From NCBI GenBank assembly GCA_024234165.1, contig JACKOP010000001.1, forward strand, positions 682,001 through 746,000: DNA of 64,000 nucleotides, in the 5' to 3' direction. The notes below the pieces were generated by a model, which saw only the letters and a program-made list of their open reading frames with translations, searched no databases and was not told where the DNA came from. Source of the DNA: Pseudomonadales bacterium. Lineage in GTDB: Bacteria; Pseudomonadota; Gammaproteobacteria; Pseudomonadales; UBA5518. Made by a program: the position numbers and the translations under genes. This document shows positions 7,948 through 16,419 of this stretch, in pieces. Within the stretch, counting starts at the first letter, position 1; the number at the start of each line of letters is the position of its first letter.

Positions 7948-10122
7948 TCAGTGCGCCAGCGGATCCGGCCGCAACTGCACGCTGACCGCCTTGCCCGGCA
8001 GGCGCGTGTGTCCATCCCCGCCTTCACGGTGCCCGAGCGCGAACGAACCGTAATTCGCCCACAGCGCGCGCCCCTTCCAGCCGGCCTTCTCGTCGTCGAT
8101 GCGCCCGTCGAGCCCGCGCGCGTAGAAGCCAAGCGGGTACGGCACCCGCAGCGTGACGAAGCGTTTCTCCTGCGGCAGGTAGGCGATCAGCGAATCGGAG
8201 TTCGTCCCGGGGACGATCGGCACGTTGTGACCCAGCCCCAGCACGTTGAACTCGTCGACCCAGACCAGGTAGTGCCAGTCGGTCGAGCCACTGCGATCCA
8301 CGCCCTTGAACTGCGGACCCGGGATCTCGATGATCTCCCAGCCCTCCGGGCAATGCCTGCCGTCACCGGCGGCGTCGTGCACCGTGTGGCAACGGCTGCG
8401 ATCGAAGCGTCCCAGGTGCCCGCTGCCGAAAGCAACCCAGGCGATGCCGTCGGAGCCAACGTCCACACCGCGCGGATTGAACACTTCGATGCGCTCGCGC
8501 TTGCTGTCCACCGGCGGCACGAACAGCTCGACGTGACAGGTCGCCGGCGCGTCGGTCCCGCGCTCCATGCGCACGATGCCTCCCGGAATCGCAAAGAACG
8601 GCGAACCGTAGCCGCCGCGGCCGTCCGTGTACCACGCGTACCACACGCTGTCGTCGCGCGGATTCACGCCCATGCCGTAGAGGAAGCCTTCGAAACGCTG
8701 GTCCTGCGTGGGCAGGCGCGCCTCGCCACGCGCGACCGACTCACCGATACGTCCATCGCCGCTGGTGTCGATCACCATTGGACACCAGCCGACGGACGCT
8801 GCCGAGTCGCCAGTGGCGTCGAACTTGCGCGTATCGACCCAGCCCATCACGCGCGAATCGCCGCTCAGGTACAGCGTCTGTCCGTCGTCGTAGCCGAACT
8901 GCAGGTGATGGGTGCCGAAGCAGGTATCGATCTCGCGCGTGGTGTCGGTCGCCGGATCGAATACCGATACCTGCGATGGACGGCCGATCGCGGCATCGAG
9001 CGGAAAGAAGCGTGCGAAGGGCTGCTGCGATCCTTCCTTGCACCAGTCCGGCTGGTCCTCGGGGTTGCGGTTGAAGGTCGTGCTCCAGATCCGCCCCTGC
9101 GCGTCCATCATCGGGTTGTGCGGCTGTGCCGAACCCGCCAGCGCGCCGAGCGAGAATTTCGTGGGCAGCACGCGCTCGCCGGTGGTGTGCGTGCGCGGAT
9201 CGAGCCAGACGACCTTGCTGGCGTGCTGCGCCACGCCGTAGACGCGACCACCGGCATTCAGATGCGGATTGCGCTGGTCGGTCGTGATCTCGTCGTGCAC
9301 GAACTGCGGCGTGCCGTCGGCCGCAACCGCCCAGTCCCATGTGGAAACGACCACGTTGCGCTCGACCCCCGCCGGACGCGGCGGCACCGTCGGCAGTTCA
9401 CCGGCCGCGATACGGCTGGTCCAGTCTGCGTACATCGACGCGGCACGGCGTGCACCGAACATGCCCATGAACGCCGTCATGCTGTCGTCGCCGACGCTGA
9501 ACACGCGCTGCAGCCACGCATCCGTCGCCTCGTCGTGACCGGCACGCGGCGGAACCAGCGTGCGCGTCACCGCCGTGCCGAACTGGTGACAGAACAGGCA
9601 GTTCTCCTTCATGTGGTAGATCCAGTCGGTGCGGCTCTGCATCAGCGGCTCGATGCCGTTGCCGTCGGAACCAGTGCCCGGAAACTCCGTGAGCGCGGGG
9701 GGCTGCACCAGCGCAAACCAGTAGTTCGCCGGATAGACCTGTGCCGCCGCCGCAGCCGAAGCGGCCGCCTGCACCCGCAGATCCAGCGCCTGCCCCGGAC
9801 GCGCTGCAACGGGCTGCGAATCCGCAAGTCCGTAACCACGAACCCAGACCCTGTAATTTGCAGCCGGCAGATCGGGCAGCAGATAGCGTCCGGCGTCATC
9901 GGTGACGACCATCCGGCTGAATGCCACCGGCAGGTCGGTGGTTTCGGCGATCACCCACACCCCTGCCTCTGGCCCGGCACCACCGTGTACCGTCCCGCCG
10001 ATATCGTCGGCATCGAAAGCCGGCGCAGCTTCCTGCGCGGACCCGGCATCGGAGTACGGCGCACCCACGACCAATGCACCGAGCATCAGGCACAGCGACC
10101 ACATTCCTTTCATTGTTCTCAT
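7948..10122 (-). CDS. Exported c-type haem protein with carboxypeptidase-regulatory-like and beta-propeller regions
   Basis: 724 aa. Residues 1-30 form a signal peptide. About 40-105 resemble a carboxypeptidase-regulatory-like Ig fold (DDAGRYLLPDLPAANYRVWVRGYG). A single c-haem motif CLFCH is at about 175-179. The remaining 500 residues contain SMP-30/NHL-like blade sequences (for example MMDAQGRIWSTTFNRN, GVDVGSDGIAWVAFGSGHLGRFD). It is therefore a periplasmic protein able to hold one covalent haem and a propeller. Proteins of this shape occur near quinoprotein and other periplasmic dehydrogenases, but no partner enzyme is next to it. The start at 10122 is set by GGAGGG 8 nt upstream, and its ATG overlaps the DedA stop (TGATG), implying translational coupling. 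Reaction unknown. Confidence 0.75.
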   Translation of the reverse strand: MRTMKGMWSLCLMLGALVVGAPYSDAGSAQEAAPAFDADDIGGTVHGGAGPEAGVWVIAETTDLPVAFSRMVVTDDAGRYLLPDLPAANYRVWVRGYGLADSQPVAARPGQALDLRVQAAASAAAAAQVYPANYWFALVQPPALTEFPGTGSDGNGIEPLMQSRTDWIYHMKENCLFCHQFGTAVTRTLVPPRAGHDEATDAWLQRVFSVGDDSMTAFMGMFGARRAASMYADWTSRIAAGELPTVPPRPAGVERNVVVSTWDWAVAADGTPQFVHDEITTDQRNPHLNAGGRVYGVAQHASKVVWLDPRTHTTGERVLPTKFSLGALAGSAQPHNPMMDAQGRIWSTTFNRNPEDQPDWCKEGSQQPFARFFPLDAAIGRPSQVSVFDPATDTTREIDTCFGTHHLQFGYDDGQTLYLSGDSRVMGWVDTRKFDATGDSAASVGWCPMVIDTSGDGRIGESVARGEARLPTQDQRFEGFLYGMGVNPRDDSVWYAWYTDGRGGYGSPFFAIPGGIVRMERGTDAPATCHVELFVPPVDSKRERIEVFNPRGVDVGSDGIAWVAFGSGHLGRFDRSRCHTVHDAAGDGRHCPEGWEIIEIPGPQFKGVDRSGSTDWHYLVWVDEFNVLGLGHNVPIVPGTNSDSLIAYLPQEKRFVTLRVPYPLGFYARGLDGRIDDEKAGWKGRALWANYGSFALGHREGGDGHTRLPGKAVSVQLRPDPLAH

Positions 10123-10778
10123 CACACTGACCCTCCACCTGTTTCCGCAAGCCGATGCCGCAACACGCCGATCACCCCCGGCATCACCGACACCAGCACG
10201 ATCGCGATGATGACCAGACTGAAATTTTCCCTGACCACGCCAATGTTGCCGAAAAAATAGCCCGCCGTCACACAGGCTCCCACCCACAGCAGCCCACCGA
10301 CGACGTTGTAGAGCAGGAACCTCGCATAACTCATCGCACCGATGCCGGCGACGAAGGGCGCGAAGGTGCGCACGATCGGAATGAAGCGCGCGATGATGAT
10401 GGTCTTGCCGCCGTGCCTTGCATAGAACGCGTGCGTGCGGCGCAGATGCTCGGGGTTGAAGAAACGCGAACGCGGATAGTCGAACACCTTCGGCCCCAGG
10501 TAATGACCGATCGCGTAATTCACCGTATCCCCGAGGATCGCCGCCACCGCCAGCAGCCCGAGCAGCAGACGCACATCCAGGCTGCCCTGCGCAGCGAAGG
10601 CACCGGCCGCGAACAGCAGCGAATCGCCCGGCAGCACCGGCGTCACCACCAGTCCGGTTTCGCAGAACACGATCAGGAACAGCAGCGTGTACGTGTGCAC
10701 CCCGTAGCGCGCGATGATCTCGGCCAGGTGGCGATCCAGGTGCAGGAAGAAATCGACGAACCAGTGCAGGAATTCCAT
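10122..10778 (-). CDS. DedA family membrane protein
   Basis: 218 aa, the usual DedA length. It has the family signatures FCETGLVVTPVLPGDSLLFAAG and the central GDTVNYAIGHYLGPKVFDYPRS, then HGGKTIIIARFIPIVRTFAPFVAGIGAM with the conserved Arg/Pro of the helix-hairpin region. DedA proteins are polytopic inner-membrane proteins linked to undecaprenyl-phosphate or phospholipid flipping and proton-motive-force homeostasis. ATG 10778 (MEFLHWFV) is preferred to an upstream in-frame ATG at 10847, which adds a non-hydrophobic, Arg-rich leader atypical of the family; GGGGTG lies just upstream of 10778. First gene of a probable operon with the haem/propeller gene. Confidence 0.9.
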   Translation of the reverse strand: MEFLHWFVDFFLHLDRHLAEIIARYGVHTYTLLFLIVFCETGLVVTPVLPGDSLLFAAGAFAAQGSLDVRLLLGLLAVAAILGDTVNYAIGHYLGPKVFDYPRSRFFNPEHLRRTHAFYARHGGKTIIIARFIPIVRTFAPFVAGIGAMSYARFLLYNVVGGLLWVGACVTAGYFFGNIGVVRENFSLVIIAIVLVSVMPGVIGVLRHRLAETGGGSV

Positions 10779-10928
10779 GAACACCCCGTGATGAGCGTCG
10801 CGTCGGATGCAGGCGGCGACAGCGCATTCTAGCCGGATCGAGCGCACGCGATGCTACACTGCGCCGCCGCTCGAGCGACCCGACGGCAACACCACCGAAT
10901 ACAACAAGACCGTGACGGAACGCAGCAG

Positions 10929-12233
10929 ATGCTGATGGGGATGACGCGCTACCAGTGGACGGTACTGTTCGCCGCGTGGCTGGGCTGGGGTTTCGATATC
11001 TTCGACGGCCTGCTGTTCAACTACGTGGCACCGAACTGCGTCCCCACCCTGCTCGGACTCGAGATCGGATCGGCTGCGGCACGCAGCGCCACCCTGTACT
11101 GGACCGGTGTGCTGACTTCGCTGCTGCTGCTCGGCTGGGCGGCCGGCGGCGTGCTGTTCGGTCATGTCTGCGACCGCATCGGGCGCAAGAAGACCCTGCT
11201 GATCACGATGCTGCTCTACGCGTTCGGTACGGCTGCCTGCGCGGCTGCCCCGAACATCTGGGTACTCGCGCTGTGCCGCGTGATCGCGGCACTCGGTATC
11301 GGAGGCGAATGGGCCGCCGGCGCGTCGATGGTCGCCGAGGTGGTGCCGGAGAGGCGTCGCGTCGAGGCCGGTGCACTGCTCTATACCGCAGCGCCGGCCG
11401 GCCTGTTCCTCGCCACGTTCATCAACTTCGGTGTCGCCGGCGTGTGGATGGCCGATCACCCCGCAATGTCGTGGCGCATCGTTTTCCTGTCCGGTCTGCT
11501 CCCGGCAGCAGCCGCGTTCATGGTGCGCCTGTTTCTCGAAGAGCCAGAACGCTGGCGGCAGGCGATGCGCGACGCTGCGCCAGTACGCCTGGCAGAGATC
11601 TTCGCACCGGGGTTGCGCCACATCACGTTCGCCGGTGTCTGCATGTCGGTGGTGGCGCTGATCGCATGGTGGAGTTGCAACGCGTTCATTCCGACCGTGG
11701 CCACGGGGTTGGCGCAGTCTGCAGCGGCCAGCGACGGATTCGATGCCAGCGCCACGCTCGCACTGGTCGAGGACTGGAAGTTCCGCGCCACGAGCTGGTT
11801 CAACTTCGGCGGGCTGCTCGGCACGCTGCTGACGATCCCGATCGCGAAGCTGCTCGGGCGACGCGCCCTGTACGGCATCTACTTTGCCGCCAGCGCGCTG
11901 GCGATCTTCGCCACCTTCGGCTTCGACTGGACACCGGGCGTGCGGCTCTACTGGTACTTCGCGATCGGCGCGTCGGTATTCGGCGTGTTCGGCAGCTTCA
12001 CGTACTACCTGCCGGAGCTGTTCCCGACACGGCTGCGCGCCACGGGGGCCGGCTTCTGCTACAACATCGGGCGGGTGCTGGCTGCAGCCGGGCCGTTCGC
12101 GGTCGGCACGATCGCCGCGCGCGGCGCCGATACCGTGATGCACACACTGCTCTACGTCGGGCTGGTACCCGCGCTCGGTCTGCTGCTGTTGCCGTGGGTG
12201 GTCGAAACACGCGATCGCGTGCTCACCGACTAG
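10929..12233 (+). CDS. Major facilitator superfamily transporter
   Basis: 434 aa with about 12 hydrophobic segments. The first transmembrane helix carries GFDIFDGLLFNYVAP, the loop 2-3 signature is GHVCDRIGRKKT, helix 4 has ALCRVIAALGIGGEWAAG, and the C-terminal half has PELFPTRLRATGAGFCYNIGR. This pattern is that of proton-driven symporters of the aromatic-acid/sialate/metabolite:H+ type in the inner membrane; the solute is not identifiable. The start is placed at ATG 10929 (MLMGMTRYQW), because the 26 residues encoded upstream are Arg/Gln-rich and unlike MFS N-termini. Ribosome-binding site weak (GGAA). Divergent from DedA, convergent with the APC permease. Confidence 0.88.
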   Translation: MLMGMTRYQWTVLFAAWLGWGFDIFDGLLFNYVAPNCVPTLLGLEIGSAAARSATLYWTGVLTSLLLLGWAAGGVLFGHVCDRIGRKKTLLITMLLYAFGTAACAAAPNIWVLALCRVIAALGIGGEWAAGASMVAEVVPERRRVEAGALLYTAAPAGLFLATFINFGVAGVWMADHPAMSWRIVFLSGLLPAAAAFMVRLFLEEPERWRQAMRDAAPVRLAEIFAPGLRHITFAGVCMSVVALIAWWSCNAFIPTVATGLAQSAAASDGFDASATLALVEDWKFRATSWFNFGGLLGTLLTIPIAKLLGRRALYGIYFAASALAIFATFGFDWTPGVRLYWYFAIGASVFGVFGSFTYYLPELFPTRLRATGAGFCYNIGRVLAAAGPFAVGTIAARGADTVMHTLLYVGLVPALGLLLLPWVVETRDRVLTD

Positions 12234-12258
12234 ACCGCAGCCCGGACTGCGCGCAGCT

Positions 12259-13866
12259 TCACTCGTCGAGCCGCTTCGGTCGATCCATGGTCGGCTCGGC
12301 ACCGATCACGATCTCGCCGCGCCCGAGCTTCGAGTGCCGCAGACCATAGGCGAAATAGAGCAGCATTCCGCAGCCCAGATACACCAGAAAGAAGTTGCGC
12401 GTTTCGGCCTTGCCCATCAGCGACATCAGCAGCAGCACGCACATTGCCGCTCCGATCAGCGGCACGAACGGAAACCACGGACTGCGGAACGGTCGCGCGA
12501 GCTCCGGTTGCGCATGGCGCAGGTACAGCACGGTCAGGCATACCATCGCGAATGCGGACAGCGAACCGACGTTGGTCAGTGCGGCCAGCGAATCGAGCGA
12601 CATGAAGCCCGCGAAGCACGCGGTGACCGAGCCCACGATCAGGGTATCGATCCACGGCGTGCGAAAGCGCGGATGCACGCGCGCAAACACCGCCGGCAAC
12701 AGACCGTCGCGCGCCATCGTGTAGAAGATCCGCGTCTGGCCGTACAGCAACACCAGCATCACCGAGGAGATACCGGCGATCGCGCCGATCTTCACCACTA
12801 CCGCAAACCACGGCAACCCGATCCGGTTCACGGCCATCGCGATCGGCGCCGGGTTGTCGAGCTCCGCGTACGGCACGATGCCGACCAGTACCGCCGAGGT
12901 CAGTATGTACAGCAGCGTGCAGATCAGCAGCGAACCGATGATTCCGATCGGCATGTCATGCGACGGGTTGCGCGCTTCCGCACCCGCTGTGGATACCGCC
13001 TCGAATCCCAGGTAGGCAAAGAAGATCGTGGCTGCCGCGGTGAGCAGCCCGCCCACGCCATAGCGCGAGTTGCTCTGCCCGGTCAGCACGTCGCGCAGCG
13101 CCCGCCCCGTATCGGCCAACCAGCCACGCTCGGCTCCCTCGGGCGGGGGTGGAATCTGCTCCGGTATCAAAGGCGACCAGTTCGCCGTATCGACGAAGAA
13201 CGCGCCGACGCAGATGAACGCGATCACCACACTCAGCTTGATCACCACCACGATGTTGTTGGCGGTGGCAGACTCCTGTATGCCAAGCACCAGCAGCGCC
13301 GTGACGGCAACGATCGCGAGAATCGCCGGCACATTGACCACACCGTGCGCCACGATCTGCGAACCCTCGCGTACCGCGACGCCGGGCGCAGCGCTCAGCT
13401 CCGGTGGCACATGGATCCCGAAATCATGCAACAGGCTGACCGCGTAACTCGACCATCCGACCGCCACCGTGGCAGCCGCAAGACCGTATTCGAGAACCAG
13501 CAGCAGCCCCATGAACCACGCGACGAGCTCGCCCATCGACGCATACGAATACGAATACGCGGACCCCGATACCGGCAGCATCGACGCGAGTTCCGCGTAG
13601 CACAGTGCAACGAAGCCGCAGAGAATGCCGGTGATCACGAAGGAAATCATGATTCCGGGTCCGGCGAATTCCGCTGCAGCGCGCCCGGTCAGCACGAAGA
13701 TGCCGGTACCGATGATGCAGCCGATTCCCAGCGACACCAGGTTCCACGCACCAAGGCTCTTCCTGAGTTCCTCGCGCGAGTGTTCGGCTTGCATCTGGGC
13801 GACCGATTTGCGCATGAACAGACGACCGATACCGGTCATGACCATCGGACGGGAACCGCCGGGCAT
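12259..13866 (-). CDS. APC-family amino acid permease (cationic amino acid transporter type)
   Basis: 535 aa with about 12-14 hydrophobic segments. The first helix carries the APC substrate/Na-binding unwound motif GIGCIIGTGIFVLTG, and TM3-TM6 contain SYSYASMGELVAW and FFAYLGFEAVSTAGAEARNP, the signatures of the YfnA/CAT branch of inner-membrane amino acid transporters. A long insertion rich in Pro/Glu (EQIPPPPEGAERG) follows TM5. The start at ATG 13866 is supported by AAGGAG 9 nt upstream; the frame extends further upstream to 14268 without a ribosome site. Only 25 bp separate it from the convergent MFS gene. Confidence 0.9.
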   Translation of the reverse strand: MPGGSRPMVMTGIGRLFMRKSVAQMQAEHSREELRKSLGAWNLVSLGIGCIIGTGIFVLTGRAAAEFAGPGIMISFVITGILCGFVALCYAELASMLPVSGSAYSYSYASMGELVAWFMGLLLVLEYGLAAATVAVGWSSYAVSLLHDFGIHVPPELSAAPGVAVREGSQIVAHGVVNVPAILAIVAVTALLVLGIQESATANNIVVVIKLSVVIAFICVGAFFVDTANWSPLIPEQIPPPPEGAERGWLADTGRALRDVLTGQSNSRYGVGGLLTAAATIFFAYLGFEAVSTAGAEARNPSHDMPIGIIGSLLICTLLYILTSAVLVGIVPYAELDNPAPIAMAVNRIGLPWFAVVVKIGAIAGISSVMLVLLYGQTRIFYTMARDGLLPAVFARVHPRFRTPWIDTLIVGSVTACFAGFMSLDSLAALTNVGSLSAFAMVCLTVLYLRHAQPELARPFRSPWFPFVPLIGAAMCVLLLMSLMGKAETRNFFLVYLGCGMLLYFAYGLRHSKLGRGEIVIGAEPTMDRPKRLDE

Positions 13867-14067
13867 TGCAAGACACTCCTTCTGGGACGCGACAAGTATA
13901 GGTTCCGTCGCAGGCATTTCGTGGTCTGCTCGGCGTTTACCTGATGGATTGGAGCCTTTGCGATTGAATACGACTCTGTACCGCAGGCGCTCTTTCCGCT
14001 GGATCGACAGCAAGCACCTGCCCGCGCATCGCATCGGGCGGCTATGGAAGTTCGAGGCGACCGCTGC
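13867..14067. other. Divergent intergenic region between permease and methyltransferase
   Basis: No gene or strong structure is seen in the first 200 bp of this 268-bp gap. The remainder holds the putative methyltransferase promoter. Confidence 0.4.
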
Positions 14068-14097
14068 TTGGTGACGGCGCTGTCCACCCTCTATAGT
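14068..14097 (+). promoter_or_regulatory. Putative sigma-70 promoter of the methyltransferase gene
   Basis: TTGGTG (14068-14073), 18-nt spacer, TATAGT (14092-14097). This lies 38 nt upstream of the chosen ATG at 14135. By eye only. Confidence 0.45.
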
Positions 14098-14134
14098 GGC
14101 GCAGCCAAGCCACCGTGCAGGAACCGTATCGAAC

Positions 14135-14782
14135 ATGCCGCCCCGCCCTTCGAGCCGTGAAAGCGCGCACTGGCATACGTTCCGCGGTGTGCGGGCACTG
14201 AAGTCCACCCATCCCGAAGTGCGCCGGCTGAAGCGGCGCGAAGAAAGCCCGAGCCTGCACGGCAACAAGGTCTGGCATTCGAGCTTTGCGCTGATCGACT
14301 ACCTGCACCGGCATCCGCCAACGGTCGGCGCGCGCGTGATCGACGTGGGCTGCGGCTGGGGCCTGAACGGCATCTGGCTCGCCCGCCGTTACGGCGCCCG
14401 GGTACTCGCCGTCGATGCGGATCCGGCGGTCGAACCCTACCTGCGCCTGCAGGCACGGATCAACCGTGTCGAAGTGGCGTTCCTGGCGCGACGTTTCGAG
14501 CAGCTCGATGCCCGCCTGCTGGACGGGGTGGAGCTGCTGACGGGAACCGATATCTGCTTCTGGGACGAAATGGTCGAGCCGCTGTACCGCCTGCTGCGCC
14601 GGGCGGGCAAGGCCGGGGCAAGGCGCGCGATCATCGGCGACCCCGGACGCACGCCGTTCTGGACCCTCGCCGCACGCGCCGAGAAACGCCTCGGAGCCGA
14701 AGTGATACAGCACACCGGCGGTCGGCCCGGTTCCGCACCGAAGCAGTTGCTGGTGGTCGACTACGCGAAGCTGCGCGGCTGA
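14135..14782 (+). CDS. Class I SAM-dependent methyltransferase
   Basis: 215 aa. SAM-binding motif I is clear as VIDVGCGWGLNGIWLA, followed by the acidic loop VLAVDADPAVEPYL (motif II region), then FWDEMVEPLYRLLRRAG and IIGDPGRTPFW as the later strands. The overall size and motif spacing resemble the nicotinamide-N-methyltransferase-like/ETFB-lysine-methyltransferase-like group of predicted bacterial methyltransferases. The target (protein lysine or small molecule) is not known. The start at ATG 14135 (MPPRPSSRES) has CAGGAA about 11 nt upstream; a GTG-started extension to 14096 would overlap the -10 element. Single gene, convergent with the DUF3365 gene. Confidence 0.78.
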   Translation: MPPRPSSRESAHWHTFRGVRALKSTHPEVRRLKRREESPSLHGNKVWHSSFALIDYLHRHPPTVGARVIDVGCGWGLNGIWLARRYGARVLAVDADPAVEPYLRLQARINRVEVAFLARRFEQLDARLLDGVELLTGTDICFWDEMVEPLYRLLRRAGKAGARRAIIGDPGRTPFWTLAARAEKRLGAEVIQHTGGRPGSAPKQLLVVDYAKLRG

Positions 14783-14807
14783 TCCACCGCGCGCACCGGG
14801 GCTGGCT

Positions 14808-15380
14808 TCAGTTGCCCGTGTCAGAGATACGCGGCCAGTCGACGACGACCGCACCACGCAGATCGCCGGCGACGAAGCCGGTGGCCTGGTCGGCTGGGTA
14901 GCGCTCCGCAAGCGCCTTGCGCACCGGCTCCGCGATCGCCTTGCCGTGACAGGTTTCACACGGCGGCTGGGTCACGATCGCCTTCATGTAGCGCGCCGAC
15001 CCGTCCGTCCCGCGCTCGAAATGCTCGAGCCTGTCGGCGCTCTCGCCGGCTGCCAGCCGTTTTGCAAAACCCACCAGCACCCCACGTGCATCGTCATCGG
15101 GCGCATTGGCCGGATTGCGCACGCGCAACGCGGTGCGCCAGACACGCACGCCCGCTTCATTGCCGACCTGCTCGGCGATCACGGGTGCACGTGTCTGGCA
15201 GACCCCGATCGCGGCGACGGGTCCTGCGCTGGAAATCGCCTCCAGCAACTCGCTCTTGAGTGCGCCCTGCATATTGCGTGCGACCTCGCGCGAGACGAGC
15301 AGCCGCGAATCGGCGTCGTCGATCGCGTGGGCACCGCACGCGAACGCAAAGCTCGTCAGGATGGTCGTGATCGTGCGCAT
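14808..15380 (-). CDS. DUF3365 (Tll0287-like) exported c-type haem protein
   Basis: 190 aa with a signal peptide (TILTSFAFACGAHA). The mature part has the Tll0287-like segment AIGVCQTRAPVIAEQV (Cys about 61), a VWRTALRVRNPANAPDD block, and a c-haem site CETCH (about 141-145) near the C-terminus. In cyanobacterial Tll0287, as I recall, a cysteine from the first segment is an axial haem ligand together with the CXXCH histidine; Cys61 is the matching candidate. These proteins are proposed redox or gas sensors rather than electron carriers. GGAG 8 nt upstream of ATG 15380 supports the start. It is divergent from an ArsR-type thiol sensor with a shared palindrome, which suggests sulfur- or redox-controlled expression. 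Confidence 0.85.
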   Translation of the reverse strand: MRTITTILTSFAFACGAHAIDDADSRLLVSREVARNMQGALKSELLEAISSAGPVAAIGVCQTRAPVIAEQVGNEAGVRVWRTALRVRNPANAPDDDARGVLVGFAKRLAAGESADRLEHFERGTDGSARYMKAIVTQPPCETCHGKAIAEPVRKALAERYPADQATGFVAGDLRGAVVVDWPRISDTGN

Positions 15381-15452
15381 GGCTGGTCTCCGGCTGGATC
15401 GGCTCGACTGGCAACCCGTGTTCAGCGCATTGCCTGCAGATCGAGCCGGACT

Positions 15453-15476
15453 ATATATTAGCCATGTCGAATATAT
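15453..15476. promoter_or_regulatory. Operator-like palindrome between the haem-protein and repressor genes
   Basis: ATATATT (15453-15459), 10-nt spacer, AATATAT (15470-15476): a perfect AT-rich dyad in a GC-rich background. The core reads ATTA-N8-GAAT, one base from the ATTC-N8-GAAT motif that I recall for SqrR/BigR repressors. It lies 14 nt before the repressor ATG and 73 nt from the divergent DUF3365 start, so it is placed to control both genes. Confidence 0.6.
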
Positions 15477-15489
15477 CAAGCAGGCCATC

Positions 15490-15834
15490 ATGACGACCGC
15501 CGGCACCGGAACCGCATCAGCGATCACCGCAACCACGACGCGCGAATTCGCCACGCATGCCGACAGCGCGAGCGCTCTGCTGAAGTGCATCGCAAACCCG
15601 AACCGGTTGATGATCCTGTGCACGCTCGCCGCGGGCGAACTGTCGGTCAGTGCGCTGAATGATCGCATTCCGCTGTCGCAATCGGCACTCTCGCAGCACC
15701 TGGCCATGCTGCGCCACGAAGGTCTGGTGGGTACGCGGCGCGAAGCACAGACGATCTACTACCACGCGCAACCCGGACCGGCACTCGACGTGATCCGGGT
15801 ACTGCACCGCCACTTCTGCCCGTACACCCCCTGA
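15490..15834 (+). CDS. ArsR-family repressor of the BigR/SqrR/YgaV persulfide-sensing type
   Basis: 114 aa, a winged-helix DNA-binding repressor. The helix-turn-helix is LSQSALSQHLAMLRHEGLV and the wing is TRREAQTIYYH. Two cysteines fall at the positions that define the reactive-sulfur-sensing subgroup: Cys44 in RLMILCTLAAGE and Cys110 in the C-terminal HRHFCP (E. coli YgaV likewise has a LILC-type segment and ends near YCP). In that group the two thiols form a disulfide or polysulfide bridge and the protein leaves DNA. Cys33 is an extra thiol. ATG 15490 is chosen over the long upstream frame because it follows the palindrome and matches family length. No arsenic-type CVC metal site is present. 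Confidence 0.85.
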   Translation: MTTAGTGTASAITATTTREFATHADSASALLKCIANPNRLMILCTLAAGELSVSALNDRIPLSQSALSQHLAMLRHEGLVGTRREAQTIYYHAQPGPALDVIRVLHRHFCPYTP

Positions 15835-15894
15835 TCCACGATCACGGCAGCGCGTGCACCGCAAATGCCTGCCTGCAGGCTCGCACGCCTCTCT

Positions 15895-16419
15895 TCACGA
15901 AGCCGGTGGCAGCGAAACCTCCATCGTCGGCAGCGCATCGGGCATTCCGCCCAGACTGACCGCACAGCGCGAACTGGCATTGAACGTCGCCAGCGTTATC
16001 GCCATGTGACAGATCTGCTCGGGCGTGAAGTGCACACGCAGACGCTGCTGCAGCTCCGGCGCCAGCACGGCCGGATCGCGCAGATACGCGTCCGCAAAAC
16101 CCAGCACGGTCTTCTCGACCTCGCCCAGCGTGCTCGCCGCAAAGCCATCGTCGATCAGCGCCACGGTATCCTCGCCGAGTCCGTCCGCCCGTGCGACGTC
16201 GTAACGCACCGCCTTGCAGAACACGCAGTTCACGGTGCGCGCATTGCGCAGTCGCAGCATTTCGATCAGCGCCGGACGCACCGCGTTGCGCCGCCATACC
16301 GAATCGTTCAGCCGGACCAGCGCGTCGATCAATCGTGTCGCCAGACCCAGGCTGCTGTCGCGGATCACGTGTCCCGTGGTGTGTGCCGGCGTTCCGACGC
16401 GTGGACCTGTCCCACTCAT
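15895..16419 (-). CDS. Carboxymuconolactone decarboxylase / AhpD-like protein with CXXC
   Basis: 174 aa. The AhpD-type redox motif is CVFC (Cys65, Cys68) in NCVFCKAVRYDVARADGLGED, followed by the family helix FTPEQICHMAITLATFN. Members are small helical oxidoreductases that act as peroxidase partners, or lactone decarboxylases in aromatic catabolism. The motif favours a thiol-redox function. Its start overlaps the stop of the upstream paralogue by 4 nt (ATGA), so the two are translationally coupled. It is convergent with the thiol-sensing repressor gene, 60 bp away. Confidence 0.8.
   Translation of the reverse strand: MSGTGPRVGTPAHTTGHVIRDSSLGLATRLIDALVRLNDSVWRRNAVRPALIEMLRLRNARTVNCVFCKAVRYDVARADGLGEDTVALIDDGFAASTLGEVEKTVLGFADAYLRDPAVLAPELQQRLRVHFTPEQICHMAITLATFNASSRCAVSLGGMPDALPTMEVSLPPAS

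Noticed and set aside
12334..13944. Plus-strand open frame of 536 codons opposite the APC permease
   Set aside because: Highly Arg/His/Gln-rich and without motifs; the permease on the other strand explains the sequence.
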